Shown: positions 7,262 through 14,417, counted from the first letter of the stretch. The stretch: 38,525 nt of DNA from Pricia antarctica (GCA_011050085.1 DRGL01000078.1:1-38525), one strand, 5' to 3'. Notes: generated by a model not told the origin, from the letters alone. Numbers and translations are program-made.

Positions 7262-7397
7262 GAGGGTAACGTTTTGTGTATGAGCTGTGGCGTGGGTTCG
7301 TTACGGAACATTCCAAACCGATACTTGCCAGAGGAAAATCCGCAGGATTTTCCAGATGAGCGAGGACAAGCCATAGCTTATACACGCTGTTATGTGC
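7262..7397 (-). repeat. attC-like palindrome between cassettes 1 and 2
   Basis: Bounded by GAGGGTAAC (7262-7270) and GTTATGTGC (7389-7397). The arms at 7276-7291 (GTGTATGAGCTGTGGC) and 7370-7385 (complement GTGTATAAGCTATGGC) match at 14 of 16. The apex is the perfect hairpin GGAAAATCC (7333-7341), loop GCA, GGATTTTCC (7345-7353). The core supplies the stop codon of the gene that ends here (TAA, 7392-7390). Confidence 0.77.
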
Positions 7398-7725
7398 TGG
7401 CTTTTTTCTTTTCCAGCGTTTGATTAATTATTTCGGTTATTTTTCCAATTCCGATTATTATACTTCCTTCGCAAAATTCAAACTCCATTCCTACTTCTAA
7501 TTTACCTTCATAATGGTAAGTTGAACCCATACCGATTTGGGCAATCACTTTTTCTCCAGGATAAACTGAATCAGTTCCGATAAAAAATTGGTTTCCTGAA
7601 GTCAGCATTTCGGTAAAATCAAACTTCAGGTGTGGTCGATAACCAGATTGCGCGGGGTTTTTCCGTCCACCTTGTTCAGTCCTTGTGTATTTCAGTTCCG
7701 CAATGAAATCTGCATTGTCAATCAT
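7390..7725 (-). CDS. Stand-alone EF-Tu domain-3-like protein, second gene of cassette 1
   Basis: 111 residues. The order GGRKNPAQSGYRPHLKFDF ... VYPGEKVIAQIGM ... EFCEGSIIIGIGKITEII follows the C-terminal beta-barrel of elongation factor Tu (GYRPQFYFRT ... PGD ... REGGRTVGAGVV). There is no GTPase domain. EF-Tu domain 3 binds tRNA and EF-Ts. A free copy could bind such partners or act as a decoy for an EF-Tu-targeting factor; both ideas are inference. ATG 7725 overlaps the upstream stop by 8 bp, so translation is coupled. Its own stop TAA is made by the cassette-end core GCACATAAC. Confidence 0.6.
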   Translation of the reverse strand: MIDNADFIAELKYTRTEQGGRKNPAQSGYRPHLKFDFTEMLTSGNQFFIGTDSVYPGEKVIAQIGMGSTYHYEGKLEVGMEFEFCEGSIIIGIGKITEIINQTLEKKKAST

Positions 7726-8143
7726 CAGCTCTTAATTGTCTAATAGTATCTACAGAGTAAATCAGTCCGATTGATGCTTTTCCAGTTTCCATTTGAAAGT
7801 CAAGTTCATCTCCGTGAATATCCACAACTCTAAAAATAGATAATTTAGGTTTGTTCGGTTGTCCTTTGAAATTGCCATAAACAACACCATCTAAAAAGTC
7901 GAAGTTTAGACTATGAAGTTTTTCCTTATTCCGCTCAATAATCTGACGAGTTGAAATTAGAGTATGAGCGAATTCACTTTTAATTTCAAACACTGGCAAT
8001 TCGTTTTCTGATAACTCAAATTTCTCAATTAATTCCGTATCATTTTCATCCGCAATTCGAGAATGATTCCAAGAATCAATATCCATTGCACTCCGATTAA
8101 TCGCAGCGATTGTTATATTTCTAATTGACTTATCCGTTTTCAT
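7718..8143 (-). CDS. Uncharacterised cytosolic protein, first gene of cassette 1
   Basis: 141 residues from ATG 8143 (MKTDKSIRNITIAAINRSAM). An in-frame ATG at 8164 lies inside the cassette core GTTATGTGC and is not preferred. No signal peptide or membrane helix. The C-terminal half looks like a small beta-rich domain (LDGVVYGNFKGQPNKPKLSIFRVVDIHGDELDFQ). Not recognised. It is translationally coupled to the EF-Tu domain-3-like gene, so the two probably act together. Confidence 0.6.
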   Translation of the reverse strand: MKTDKSIRNITIAAINRSAMDIDSWNHSRIADENDTELIEKFELSENELPVFEIKSEFAHTLISTRQIIERNKEKLHSLNFDFLDGVVYGNFKGQPNKPKLSIFRVVDIHGDELDFQMETGKASIGLIYSVDTIRQLRADD

Positions 8144-8153
8144 TTTTCCGCTT

Positions 8154-8180
8154 GCACATAACAATTGTATAAACGTACTA
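8154..8180 (-). repeat. Right-hand boundary core of the cassette array (single half-site)
   Basis: GCACATAAC (8154-8162) is the start 9-mer of cassette 1 and matches its end at 7389-7397. The adjoining TTGTATAAACGTACTAG resembles the arm at 5680-5694 (GTATAAAAACTGTGC). No second arm is found within the next few hundred bases, so the upstream cassette or attachment site appears lost. Confidence 0.45.
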
Positions 8181-9125
8181 GTACCTATATACCTTTTATG
8201 TCCGTAGTACTAATCTAAGGGATTTTTGATTGACTCGAAAGTATGTATCGACACATGGGTGTATTATTCGAATGTTTTGTTCGAAAACTTGCCCAAGGCT
8301 AAGTATATCCTGTACTAAAACATCCAAAATAAGGGTTTCGCTCATAGAAGTCGTAGGTCGGTTCGTCAGGAACCGATTGTAGGTAAACAATAACTTACCC
8401 ATTAAATTTTGTTCATCTTACTCGGTTTCTTCTCGGTTTTTAGGATATGAGCCCTGTTATGCGATTCTCCTGCGGTTGGACGAGGTCAAACTTTTAATTA
8501 TCCCTTATAAAAGCATGTCCTGTAAAAATCTGATTCCTATCATCCTTTTAGCATTAATCCTCCGTTACCAGAGCTAAAAAAATCTGCGCGTGCTCATCTA
8601 GCAATTATAGCGAAGTAGGATTGATTAAGAAGTATTTAATACACATACTATACGTTTACAAATGACTAACAACGTAAAATCCTTCAAACATAGTCACGTC
8701 ATAATTGGATGACCGGACAAGAAATTTGGTTCCTAGAAATGCGGGCCGTACTATTAGGAGGCTTTAAGGAAAACGAAAAATTCTATGTAAAGTAGACATG
8801 CAGTGAAAGTTCAAAAGGATTTCAGATGAGTATACGTATTTGTATTTATTAAAATACGCTGTTCAATGGCGAAGAGCGAGATAGTAATAGACTGTGTATT
8901 CTACTTTTAAGTTTTGCCGTATAGGGTCATATCCCTTTATCGGACTCTTAACTTCCGATACGCCTTAGGCTGTATTTAAACGTTTAGGCATCCCGTGATA
9001 CGATATTTGATTTTCTACCGGCTTTGTTCGTCCCTAAAAGAAAAATGGATTTTCTGTTGTATATAAAATCAAATGTTATGTTTTGAAATCCTGTCCATAC
9101 AGGTTCACAACCAATACGATATGAA
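8163..9125. other. Intergenic stretch without recognisable gene
   Basis: No frame here reads like a protein; the one short frame (8196-8402, minus) has no family-like features. The stretch separates the AT-rich cassette array from the island on the right. GTTATGCG at 8455-8462 resembles a cassette core, but no partner was found. An integrase gene or a full attI would be expected on this side and is not present. Confidence 0.6.
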
Positions 9126-9170
9126 TGCTACTAAAGTAGCAGTGTTCCAAACGCACACGCCTTACATTTG
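9126..9170 (+). promoter_or_regulatory. Crp-type palindrome A plus -7 element, promoter of 9199
   Basis: TGCTAC-TAAA-GTAGCA (9126-9141) is a perfect 6-4-6 palindrome. TACATTTG (9163-9170) fits the Bacteroidota -7 consensus TAnnTTTG exactly and begins 21 bp after it, putting the palindrome centre near -41. Predicted transcription start is about 9174, 25 bp before ATG 9199. The same arrangement recurs three more times in the island. Confidence 0.75.
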
Positions 9171-9198
9171 AATTACATTGAAAATCAAACTAAAAGTC

Positions 9199-9564
9199 AT
9201 GTCAGAATTAGCTACTTCAACGCGCGAGATTATCCTTTTTTATAACCCTAATCGGGATAGTGCCAAACAGACCTTAGGTTATGCCAAAGGCGAAGGATTT
9301 CCTGTACGCGATGTCGATATATTAAAGAACGGATTTACGGGCATACAGCTCGAGGAACTTGCCGATCTACTGCAGGTTAAGATAGAGGGGTTGGTTAACA
9401 AAAATCATCCGGACTATGAGGAGCACTATAAAAATGTGGATTTTGATGACAACGATTGGATTAAAATACTTCGAAAAAATCCTGAATTGATACGGGAGCC
9501 AATTGCCATTCGTGGTAAAAAAGCCATGTTCGTTGAAACACCGAGTGATCTATCAAGACTCTAA
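9199..9564 (+). CDS. ArsC/Spx-like thioredoxin-fold protein without the catalytic cysteine
   Basis: 121 residues from ATG 9199; a TTG at 9178 is only a few bases past the predicted transcription start and is rejected. The fold is that of glutaredoxin-type arsenate reductases: IILFYNPNRDSAKQTLGYAK at the N-terminus, LRKNPELIREPIAIRGKKAMF at the C-terminus (compare HPILINRPIVV in ArsC). The loop that should read NPxCxxS reads NPNRDS, so Cys is replaced and there is no Cys anywhere in the protein. It cannot reduce arsenate by the known mechanism. Role unknown; perhaps Spx-like protein binding. First gene under palindrome A. Confidence 0.65.
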   Translation: MSELATSTREIILFYNPNRDSAKQTLGYAKGEGFPVRDVDILKNGFTGIQLEELADLLQVKIEGLVNKNHPDYEEHYKNVDFDDNDWIKILRKNPELIREPIAIRGKKAMFVETPSDLSRL

Positions 9565-9573
9565 AAATGATTT

Positions 9574-9596
9574 CGCCCCATATTGGAAAAGGGGCG
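9574..9596 (+). terminator. GC-rich hairpin after the ArsC-like gene
   Basis: CGCCCC (9574-9579) and GGGGCG (9591-9596) form a 6-bp stem with an 11-base loop, 10 bp after the stop at 9564. No T-run follows, so it is more likely a partial attenuator or mRNA-stabilising hairpin than a full terminator. Confidence 0.3.
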
Positions 9597-9667
9597 GCCA
9601 CCACTATTTTAAAACAAACCCAGCTTGTCGATATATTATTTTTTTTGAACAAAAACTAGTCTAAGCC

Positions 9668-10165
9668 ATGGAAACAAATACTAACTTTTTTAACCGAAAT
9701 CACTGGTCCAAAAACAGATTCGCGTGGATGTACGCGGTACTTATCGCCATACTTGCTATAGGGTTTGCCATTATATTAAAGAGTGCCGGTATTTACGAGG
9801 GCATGGCGCTTCGTAATGTAAATTTTCTTTTTATCCTCTTAGGGTTTATCGTATTGATTTGGGATTATAAAAGCAGTACTAAAAATGCGTTGACCTATCT
9901 TCAGGCTTTCTTATTACTGGTTAGAACCGGATTGTATTTCTGCTTATTGTTTCTTCCTATCCTCTTAATTTTTATTGGTACCTTTAGTGATGAACTGCAA
10001 ATTGTTAGGGAAAAAGAAACCTTCACTTCTGACTTTCCGGTGATACAGCTAGTTTTTTCTACCTATTTGGAGACTGTTGCCACTATCGCCATTGCCGCTA
10101 TGACCGTGGCATTTACCGCTAATTTTAGCAAAAAGAAATCGGATTCAAAAGCAGTTTCGGCCTAG
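9668..10165 (+). CDS. Four-helix integral membrane protein of unknown function
   Basis: 165 residues with four clear membrane helices: about 20-38, 50-65, 78-105 and 127-148 (TVATIAIAAMTVAFTANF). Basic tail KKKSDSK at the C-terminus. The overall pattern recalls DUF4199-type Bacteroidota membrane proteins, but the match is not secure. It starts 103 bp after the ArsC-like gene, with a weak hairpin between them, and probably shares its promoter. Confidence 0.65.
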   Translation: METNTNFFNRNHWSKNRFAWMYAVLIAILAIGFAIILKSAGIYEGMALRNVNFLFILLGFIVLIWDYKSSTKNALTYLQAFLLLVRTGLYFCLLFLPILLIFIGTFSDELQIVREKETFTSDFPVIQLVFSTYLETVATIAIAAMTVAFTANFSKKKSDSKAVSA

Positions 10166-10870
10166 TAATCCATAGTAATACCACTCGCATTAGAGAGTTT
10201 CGGTATCTGGAATAGTAGTCCGAAGAATTAGTGGTGATATTCATGGAAATCTACTCCTTTTACTAACGTAACACTAATTGGGCTAGGCCTTGAGGGCTTT
10301 TTTGGAAGAAATGTTTAGAAAATTTGATGCAAGTAAATTGATATATCCGAAGATATCGATGAAGAAACGGCCCAATATTGATTTATTTTTTAGGCGGATG
10401 CAAAATTGCTTAGGATAAAATGTGATGGGACCTATTTTGGAATACAAACCTAGATTCAATTACTATTTTCAGTTCCTTTTTGTTCTTTATTTGGATATTC
10501 GAAATACTGAACACTACAGGTGTTTGTGACTTTGGCACATCGCAGATGTATTTGAATGGAGAAAAAGTTGACATCCTCTTTTAGGATATTTTAATTAGAT
10601 GGAAATCATTTGAGGCGTTGTCCTTTCAATTTAAAGGCCATTACAAAAAGTAATCCGTCAAAATTCGGGATGTCCATTCGCCGTTCTAGCCATAAAGTCG
10701 ATTTTAAACAGTGCCACGGTGGTGGTAAAAGCATTTTTTTAAAATGAACTTGGTCCATTCTATCCGTTTCGTTTGTATCCTATTGGGAATGTTTAATTGA
10801 ACTCAGCAAGAAGTTTTGAATGCTTAGGTGGTTTAGATGTTACTAATTAGCAATCTTAAATTTTATAATT
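10166..10870. other. Intergenic stretch, apparently decayed
   Basis: No protein-like frame. A short hairpin (GCC, TTGAG, GGC) followed by six T at about 10286-10301 could terminate the transcript from 9668. TGTTAC-TAA-TTAGCA at 10838-10852 resembles the island's palindrome but has a 3-bp spacer and a poor position. No other element was recognised. Confidence 0.5.
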
Positions 10871-11059
10871 ATGATAGAACATGATATCAATCACCGCGAT
10901 CAACTGGCACGTTTGCACGATCGACACAAACGACTTTCCCTAATGGTATATGATCATTTGAGTGCCAACGAGGAAGAGAAAATGGAGAAAGCCCATCAAG
11001 AAATGAAAGAGGCTGCAAAGGAGTTAGAGGACTTAAAGGTAAAACTGCTCAGCAAATAA
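10871..11059 (+). CDS. Small helical protein, coiled coil
   Basis: 62 residues, almost entirely charged helix (MEKAHQEMKEAAKELEDLKVKLL at the C-terminal half), without Cys or membrane segment. No family assigned; the shape recalls small YdcH/DUF465-like proteins. ATG at 10871 follows an A/T-rich leader, and a strong terminator stands 33 bp after the stop, so it is a monocistronic unit. The clean frame between signals supports a real gene. Confidence 0.6.
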   Translation: MIEHDINHRDQLARLHDRHKRLSLMVYDHLSANEEEKMEKAHQEMKEAAKELEDLKVKLLSK

Positions 11060-11092
11060 ACTAGTTGCTGACTATTCTTTAAATTAAAATTG

Positions 11093-11126
11093 AACCGCTT
11101 GGTGATTATACCAAAGCGGTTTTTTT
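11093..11126 (+). terminator. Rho-independent terminator after the small helical gene
   Basis: AACCGCTT (11093-11100) pairs with AAGCGGTT (11114-11121), GGT with ACC inside, and a run of T follows to 11126. It is a classic intrinsic terminator in the plus direction. Confidence 0.85.
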
Positions 11127-11183
11127 GTAAATGCATGCCATCCAATTTTCTGTGATATACCCCTGTGAAAATAGCATTCGCTT

Positions 11184-11228
11184 TGCTACCTAAGTAGCAG
11201 AATAAGACTTGGCTTTCTTTTACTTTTA
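11184..11228 (+). promoter_or_regulatory. Crp-type palindrome B plus -7 element
   Basis: TGCTAC-CTAA-GTAGCA (11184-11199) with TACTTTTA (11221-11228), again exactly 21 bp between them. The predicted start is about 11232. The only downstream frame of note is the small ORF at 11300-11458. Confidence 0.7.
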
Positions 11229-11299
11229 TCCTATAAATTTCAAAATTTTTATAAGAAATAATACAACTATCGCTAGGCGCTATTATTCAAGTATGTGCC

Positions 11300-11458
11300 A
11301 TGCGAGGTAAAATGAACCGTGCGGAAACTATTTCAGTATTTAACGAACAGTATCGTAAAAGGGGTCATACTAAAATGCTGGCCCGATTACATTTGTTGCC
11401 AAGACCCCTTTTCTGGAAATACAACAATCCAATAAGCTATGAACGCAGATTGACATGA
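11300..11458 (+). CDS. Possible small basic protein under palindrome B
   Basis: 52 codons from ATG 11300 (or 48 from ATG 11312). It reads MNRAETISVFNEQYRKRG then HTKMLARLHLLPRPLFWKYNN, a rather basic peptide with a protein-like composition. It stands about 70 bp after the predicted start of the palindrome-B promoter, which is the main reason to take it seriously. No family was recognised. It may also be the surviving front of a decayed gene. Confidence 0.35.
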   Translation: MRGKMNRAETISVFNEQYRKRGHTKMLARLHLLPRPLFWKYNNPISYERRLT

Positions 11459-11833
11459 GTTTTATGGTTTTTACAACAATGCTTACGATTTCATATACAA
11501 TGTCCGGAGGTATGTTCAGGTAATTAATTACCGAGGGTTTAAGTGATCAAAACGCTCTGATGAGTACATAACAAATCGGGTAATAAAGTTTAGAATATAA
11601 TAGGATTTGATTTAAAAAGAATGGTGTAGGATAAGCGTGTATTGCTTGAGGGAAATAAACAGGACGCATAAGCCTAAACGGTATGTAGATGTATAATTCT
11701 CACCGAATATACAATATGAAAATACTCGGTATTCTTGACAATGGGTAGTAGTCCGGAGCACTAAAGCTTTCGGGCTGATTTTTAAATTGGGGAAAGGCAA
11801 AATGAATTGAACCCAACTAGTAATTTATTTATA
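11459..11833. other. Intergenic stretch without recognisable gene
   Basis: The only longer frame (11612-11800, minus) has no protein-like features. No palindrome of the regulon type and no terminator were seen. Confidence 0.5.
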
Positions 11834-12271
11834 ATGAATGCCAGAACAATGCTTAAATACGGTCTTGCCTCGATGCTTTACAAAGCGGTGAGCTGGAAAC
11901 AGAAACTACCTTGTCGTGCGGTCATAAAGTCGTTCAACAAAAAATTTCCAAAGGCAAAATATACCAGTTGGCAACGCATGGCAGGTACGGTTTGGGAGGC
12001 TGCTTTTCTTTGGCAGGATAAGGAACACACCGCACTTTTTGATGAAAGTGGATTGTGGTTGGAGACGCATACCTATATGCCTTTGGGCAATGTTCCCATA
12101 GCTGTACGGGAAAGTTTTAGAAATGAAAATACTCCAGAAGCGCTCGTTAAAGTTTTTCAATTGAAAACGCCCCAGGGAACGTACTATGAATTTCAAATAT
12201 ACAAAGGGCAGGATCCCCTAAAAATGGGTTACGATGCACAGGGCAAAAGAATCGAGAACAGTATTTTATAA
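11834..12271 (+). CDS. PepSY-like (BLIP-like fold) protein
   Basis: 145 residues from ATG 11834; a TTG at 11807 in the same frame is less likely. The pattern FNKKFPKAKYTSWQRMAGTVWEAAFLWQDKEHTALFDESGLWLETHTYMP, then a second strand set ending YYEFQIYKGQDPLKMGYDAQGK, matches PepSY-like domains common in Bacteroidota, where FP.A....W...... YEAEF ... FD..G.WLE is the core. No clear signal peptide from this start, although most relatives are periplasmic, so the N-terminus may be atypical. Ligand unknown. Confidence 0.6.
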   Translation: MNARTMLKYGLASMLYKAVSWKQKLPCRAVIKSFNKKFPKAKYTSWQRMAGTVWEAAFLWQDKEHTALFDESGLWLETHTYMPLGNVPIAVRESFRNENTPEALVKVFQLKTPQGTYYEFQIYKGQDPLKMGYDAQGKRIENSIL

Positions 12272-12863
12272 CACTAAGAATAATTCCACAATAGACTTAG
12301 AATCGGGTACTCATGCCGTGCAAATTTGGGTTGGGCACATTCAAAAAAACCACAATAGTATTTTGTATTTAAATTTAAGAGGTGCTTAGTATTTCGTAAA
12401 GTAATGGTATTTCATAGTGTATAGTCTTTTAGGTAAAAGGATGGGGTGTATTCATTTTAGTATGGTTTACCTTGGTTTTGGAGCTCCCCAAATGGCATCG
12501 TCTTTTTGCTTTAACATCAAGTGATTTTCTAAAATGACCTTATCCTATAATTTGAAATTATCATCTGCTAAGGGATTAAAAATGTTTAGGACTTTATGGG
12601 TCCAAAAAATTGAACTGCTGTTTGATAACAAAGCTCCTTTGGTATTCTTATCAAAGAATCCCAAGGTTGGAATTAAGAAGTTGAGCATAATAGAGTAATA
12701 ATATGGTACGTACAATGCAGTATAGGGGAAGTCTAACGTAGGCAAAGAAACTGTGCTGGAATAAAAAGGGGTACATTTAGTTTTTTAAAAGAAAACTTGT
12801 TCGGAACTGAAGTTACCGAATACGATGGGTTAGGAGGGAAGTATAAATTAAAAATAAAAGAAA
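12272..12863. other. Intergenic stretch upstream of the universal stress gene
   Basis: No supported gene; the two minus-strand frames at 12545-12933 look spurious, and one overlaps the start of the stress gene. TACATTTA at 12772-12779 could be a -7 element for the gene at 12864, but no palindrome stands at the usual distance before it. Confidence 0.5.
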
Positions 12864-13319
12864 ATGAAAAAAATATGTATCGCGTTAGACTATAATCCAT
12901 CTGCTGAAAAAGTGGCAAAAACAGGCTATGCATACGCTCAGGCCTTAGGCGCCGAAACGACTTTGGTCCATGTTATTTCAGATGCGGCATTTTATGCCAT
13001 GGATTACGAACCTTTCATGGGGTATCAAAGCCCTTTTCATATGGGAAACGTAAACGTTGTAAAGGAATTGGTGAAAGGTGCGGAAAACTTTTTATCGGCA
13101 TCGGCCGAGCATCTGGGCAGTAGGGATATAAAGACCCAAGTATTGGAAGGGGAGACCGCTGAAGCTATTTTGGAGTATTGTACAGAGAACAATATCGATC
13201 TTTTGGTTATTGGGACCCATAGCCATGGTATTCTGGAAAATGTTTTGATGGGCAATGAGGCAGTAAATGTGGTCAAGCATACCAAAATTCCCTTATTGGT
13301 GATACCAATTAAAGCCTAA
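12864..13319 (+). CDS. Universal stress protein (UspA family)
   Basis: 151 residues, one Usp domain: KKICIALDYNPSAEKVAKTGYAYAQALGAETTLVHVI at the N-terminus and IDLLVIGTHSHGILENVLMGNEAVNVVKHTKIPLLVIP at the C-terminus. The ATP-binding motif of the family is G-x2-G-x9-G-(S/T); here it reads G-TH-S-x9-G-N, with Gly to Ser and Ser/Thr to Asn changes, so nucleotide binding may be weak or lost. Cytosolic. It lies just before the Crp/Fnr gene, a setting consistent with an oxygen- or energy-stress response. Confidence 0.88.
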   Translation: MKKICIALDYNPSAEKVAKTGYAYAQALGAETTLVHVISDAAFYAMDYEPFMGYQSPFHMGNVNVVKELVKGAENFLSASAEHLGSRDIKTQVLEGETAEAILEYCTENNIDLLVIGTHSHGILENVLMGNEAVNVVKHTKIPLLVIPIKA

Positions 13320-13476
13320 CTAACAGGTGAAGTTTTTTAATTTAAAGTAAATAATGCGATTGCTTTCTATTTAAATTGGATTCATTGTGTCACTTGCCAG
13401 ATACCGAATACACCAATTGTCTAGGTGATAGCATAGCTAGTCTTTTAACAAAACTTTCTCGTTTCTATTCACAACA

Positions 13477-13520
13477 TTGATATATATCATCGTTTTTAGG
13501 GGGCACCCATGATACTTTAG
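13477..13520 (+). promoter_or_regulatory. FNR-type box and -7 element before the Crp/Fnr gene
   Basis: TTGAT-ATAT-ATCAT (13477-13490) matches the FNR box TTGAT-N4-ATCAA at 9 of 10 positions. TACTTTAG (13513-13520) is one mismatch from TAnnTTTG and begins 22 bp after it, the same centre-to-centre distance (33 bp) as in the TGCTAC promoters. A further inverted repeat, CGTAAA (13540-13545) and TTTACG (13555-13560), lies in the predicted leader and could be a second control site. The position suggests autoregulation or control by the receiver-Crp protein. Confidence 0.5.
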
Positions 13521-13590
13521 TGTAGAAATTGATATAAGACGTAAACGTATCGGTTTTACGTAAAACACACTATTCTTAAATCTGTTAATC

Positions 13591-14298
13591 ATGGATGCCA
13601 ATAATACGCACTTTCTAAGATGTTTGGAGGCCTTAAAGGATGCACCGTTTTTTTATGATACTGATACCAACGCCTTGAAAAGTCTTTTGTCAACAATGAC
13701 TCGTAACAATTGGGATGCAAATACGTTCAAAAGCGGCAGCGAGATGGCTTCACACTTACATTTTATTGTATCGGGTAGGTTAAAGGTATATCAGATGAAC
13801 CCAAAATCGGGCCGAGAGCATACCATTATGATTTTGACTAAGGGCGATGTTTTTGACATTATGTGTATGATGGATTCCGATGCCCATGATATGTATTATG
13901 ATGCAATAGATGAAATGGAAGTTTTGTATTTGCCAGTTGACGATATGCAGCGATGGTTGTCCGAAAATCCAGGTATGAACCGGTCCATTTTTGCCTATAT
14001 GGGAAAAAGGGTACGCCAATTGGAAGAGGTTGCCGCCGATATATGCCTAAATAGCACGTTAGTGCGCCTAAGCAATCTTTTGTTGAAGAACACTAACGCA
14101 AAATCACATGAATTAGAGGTCATCGATAACCTACCTAACAATGAGATTGCAAGTTTGATCGGTACGACAAGAGCCGTGGTGAACCGGCATATTCAGGAAT
14201 TGAAAAATTATGGTGCCATCTCGGTAAGTAGAAAATACATTCATGTTGAAGATATAGCAGTTCTACAATCTATCGCTAAACAAACCTTTGCTGCTTAA
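13591..14298 (+). CDS. Crp/Fnr-family transcription regulator
   Basis: 235 residues: a cyclic-nucleotide-binding-like barrel at about 25-145 (LHFIVSGRLKVYQMNPKSGREHTIMILTKGDVFDIMCMMDSD), a long dimer helix and a winged HTH at 170-225 (NLPNNEIASLIGTTRAVVNRHIQELKNYGAI). It has no N-terminal cysteine cluster for an iron-sulfur centre, so it is not a classical oxygen-sensing FNR. In the recognition helix (TRAVVNR) Ala stands where Crp and FNR have Glu, the residue that reads the TGA half-site, so a different operator is expected. It is a good candidate to bind TGCTAC-N4-GTAGCA (inference). ATG 13591, with an FNR-type box upstream. Confidence 0.88.
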   Translation: MDANNTHFLRCLEALKDAPFFYDTDTNALKSLLSTMTRNNWDANTFKSGSEMASHLHFIVSGRLKVYQMNPKSGREHTIMILTKGDVFDIMCMMDSDAHDMYYDAIDEMEVLYLPVDDMQRWLSENPGMNRSIFAYMGKRVRQLEEVAADICLNSTLVRLSNLLLKNTNAKSHELEVIDNLPNNEIASLIGTTRAVVNRHIQELKNYGAISVSRKYIHVEDIAVLQSIAKQTFAA

Positions 14299-14352
14299 GT
14301 AAAAAAAGGAAGAAAAAGGAAATTGTAAGAGTACTTGCTTGAAATTTTTACG

Positions 14353-14380
14353 AAGGATGCCTTGAGAAAGCCATCCTTTT
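14353..14380 (+). terminator. Terminator after the Crp/Fnr gene
   Basis: AAGGATG (14353-14359) pairs with CATCCTT (14372-14378), and two further T follow before a mixed T-rich tract. It stands 54 bp after the stop, between two convergent genes. Confidence 0.6.
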
Positions 14381-14417
14381 GATATTTTCAATTGTCAAAT
14401 TTAAAATAACTTAAAGG

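Larger units (their letters stand above)
2609..8162 (-). mobile_element. Integron-like array of five gene cassettes (no integrase seen)
   Basis: Five units follow head to tail on the minus strand. The first nine bases of each unit recur as their reverse complement at the end of that same unit, and the 9-mers differ between units: GTTATGTGC (8162 and 7397), GTTACCCTC (7270 and 5798), GTTAGGTGC (5674 and 4696), GTTATCTGC (4570 and 3808), GTTGTGTGC (3680 and 2617). The intervening 133-137 bp are imperfect palindromes. In integrons the same rule holds because attC is split by recombination after the G of GTT. Genes begin 9-28 bp after the boundary in four of five units, as is usual for cassettes. 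The left end abuts a transposase relic, and on the right the partner site is missing. No tyrosine recombinase is encoded in the window. Confidence 0.75.

Noticed and set aside
7333-7353. The GGAAAATCC/GGATTTTCC hairpins as transcription terminators
   Set aside because: No T-run follows on either strand, and the hairpin lies in the centre of a larger conserved palindrome.
2625-8143. A conventional co-regulated operon of functionally linked genes
   Set aside because: Long palindromes separate the units, the boundary 9-mers are self-matching, and the gene families are unrelated; a cassette array explains this better.
8196-8402. 68-codon minus-strand frame next to the array
   Set aside because: No family-like features, no start context, and it overlaps the lost half-site; probably spurious.
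8455-8462. GTTATGCG as a sixth cassette core
   Set aside because: The matching reverse complement was not found at the far side, and the implied palindrome (about 300 bp) has no paired arms.
10838-10852. TGTTAC-TAA-TTAGCA before the small helical gene as a further regulon site
   Set aside because: Two mismatches, a 3-bp spacer, and the expected -7 position would fall inside the coding region.
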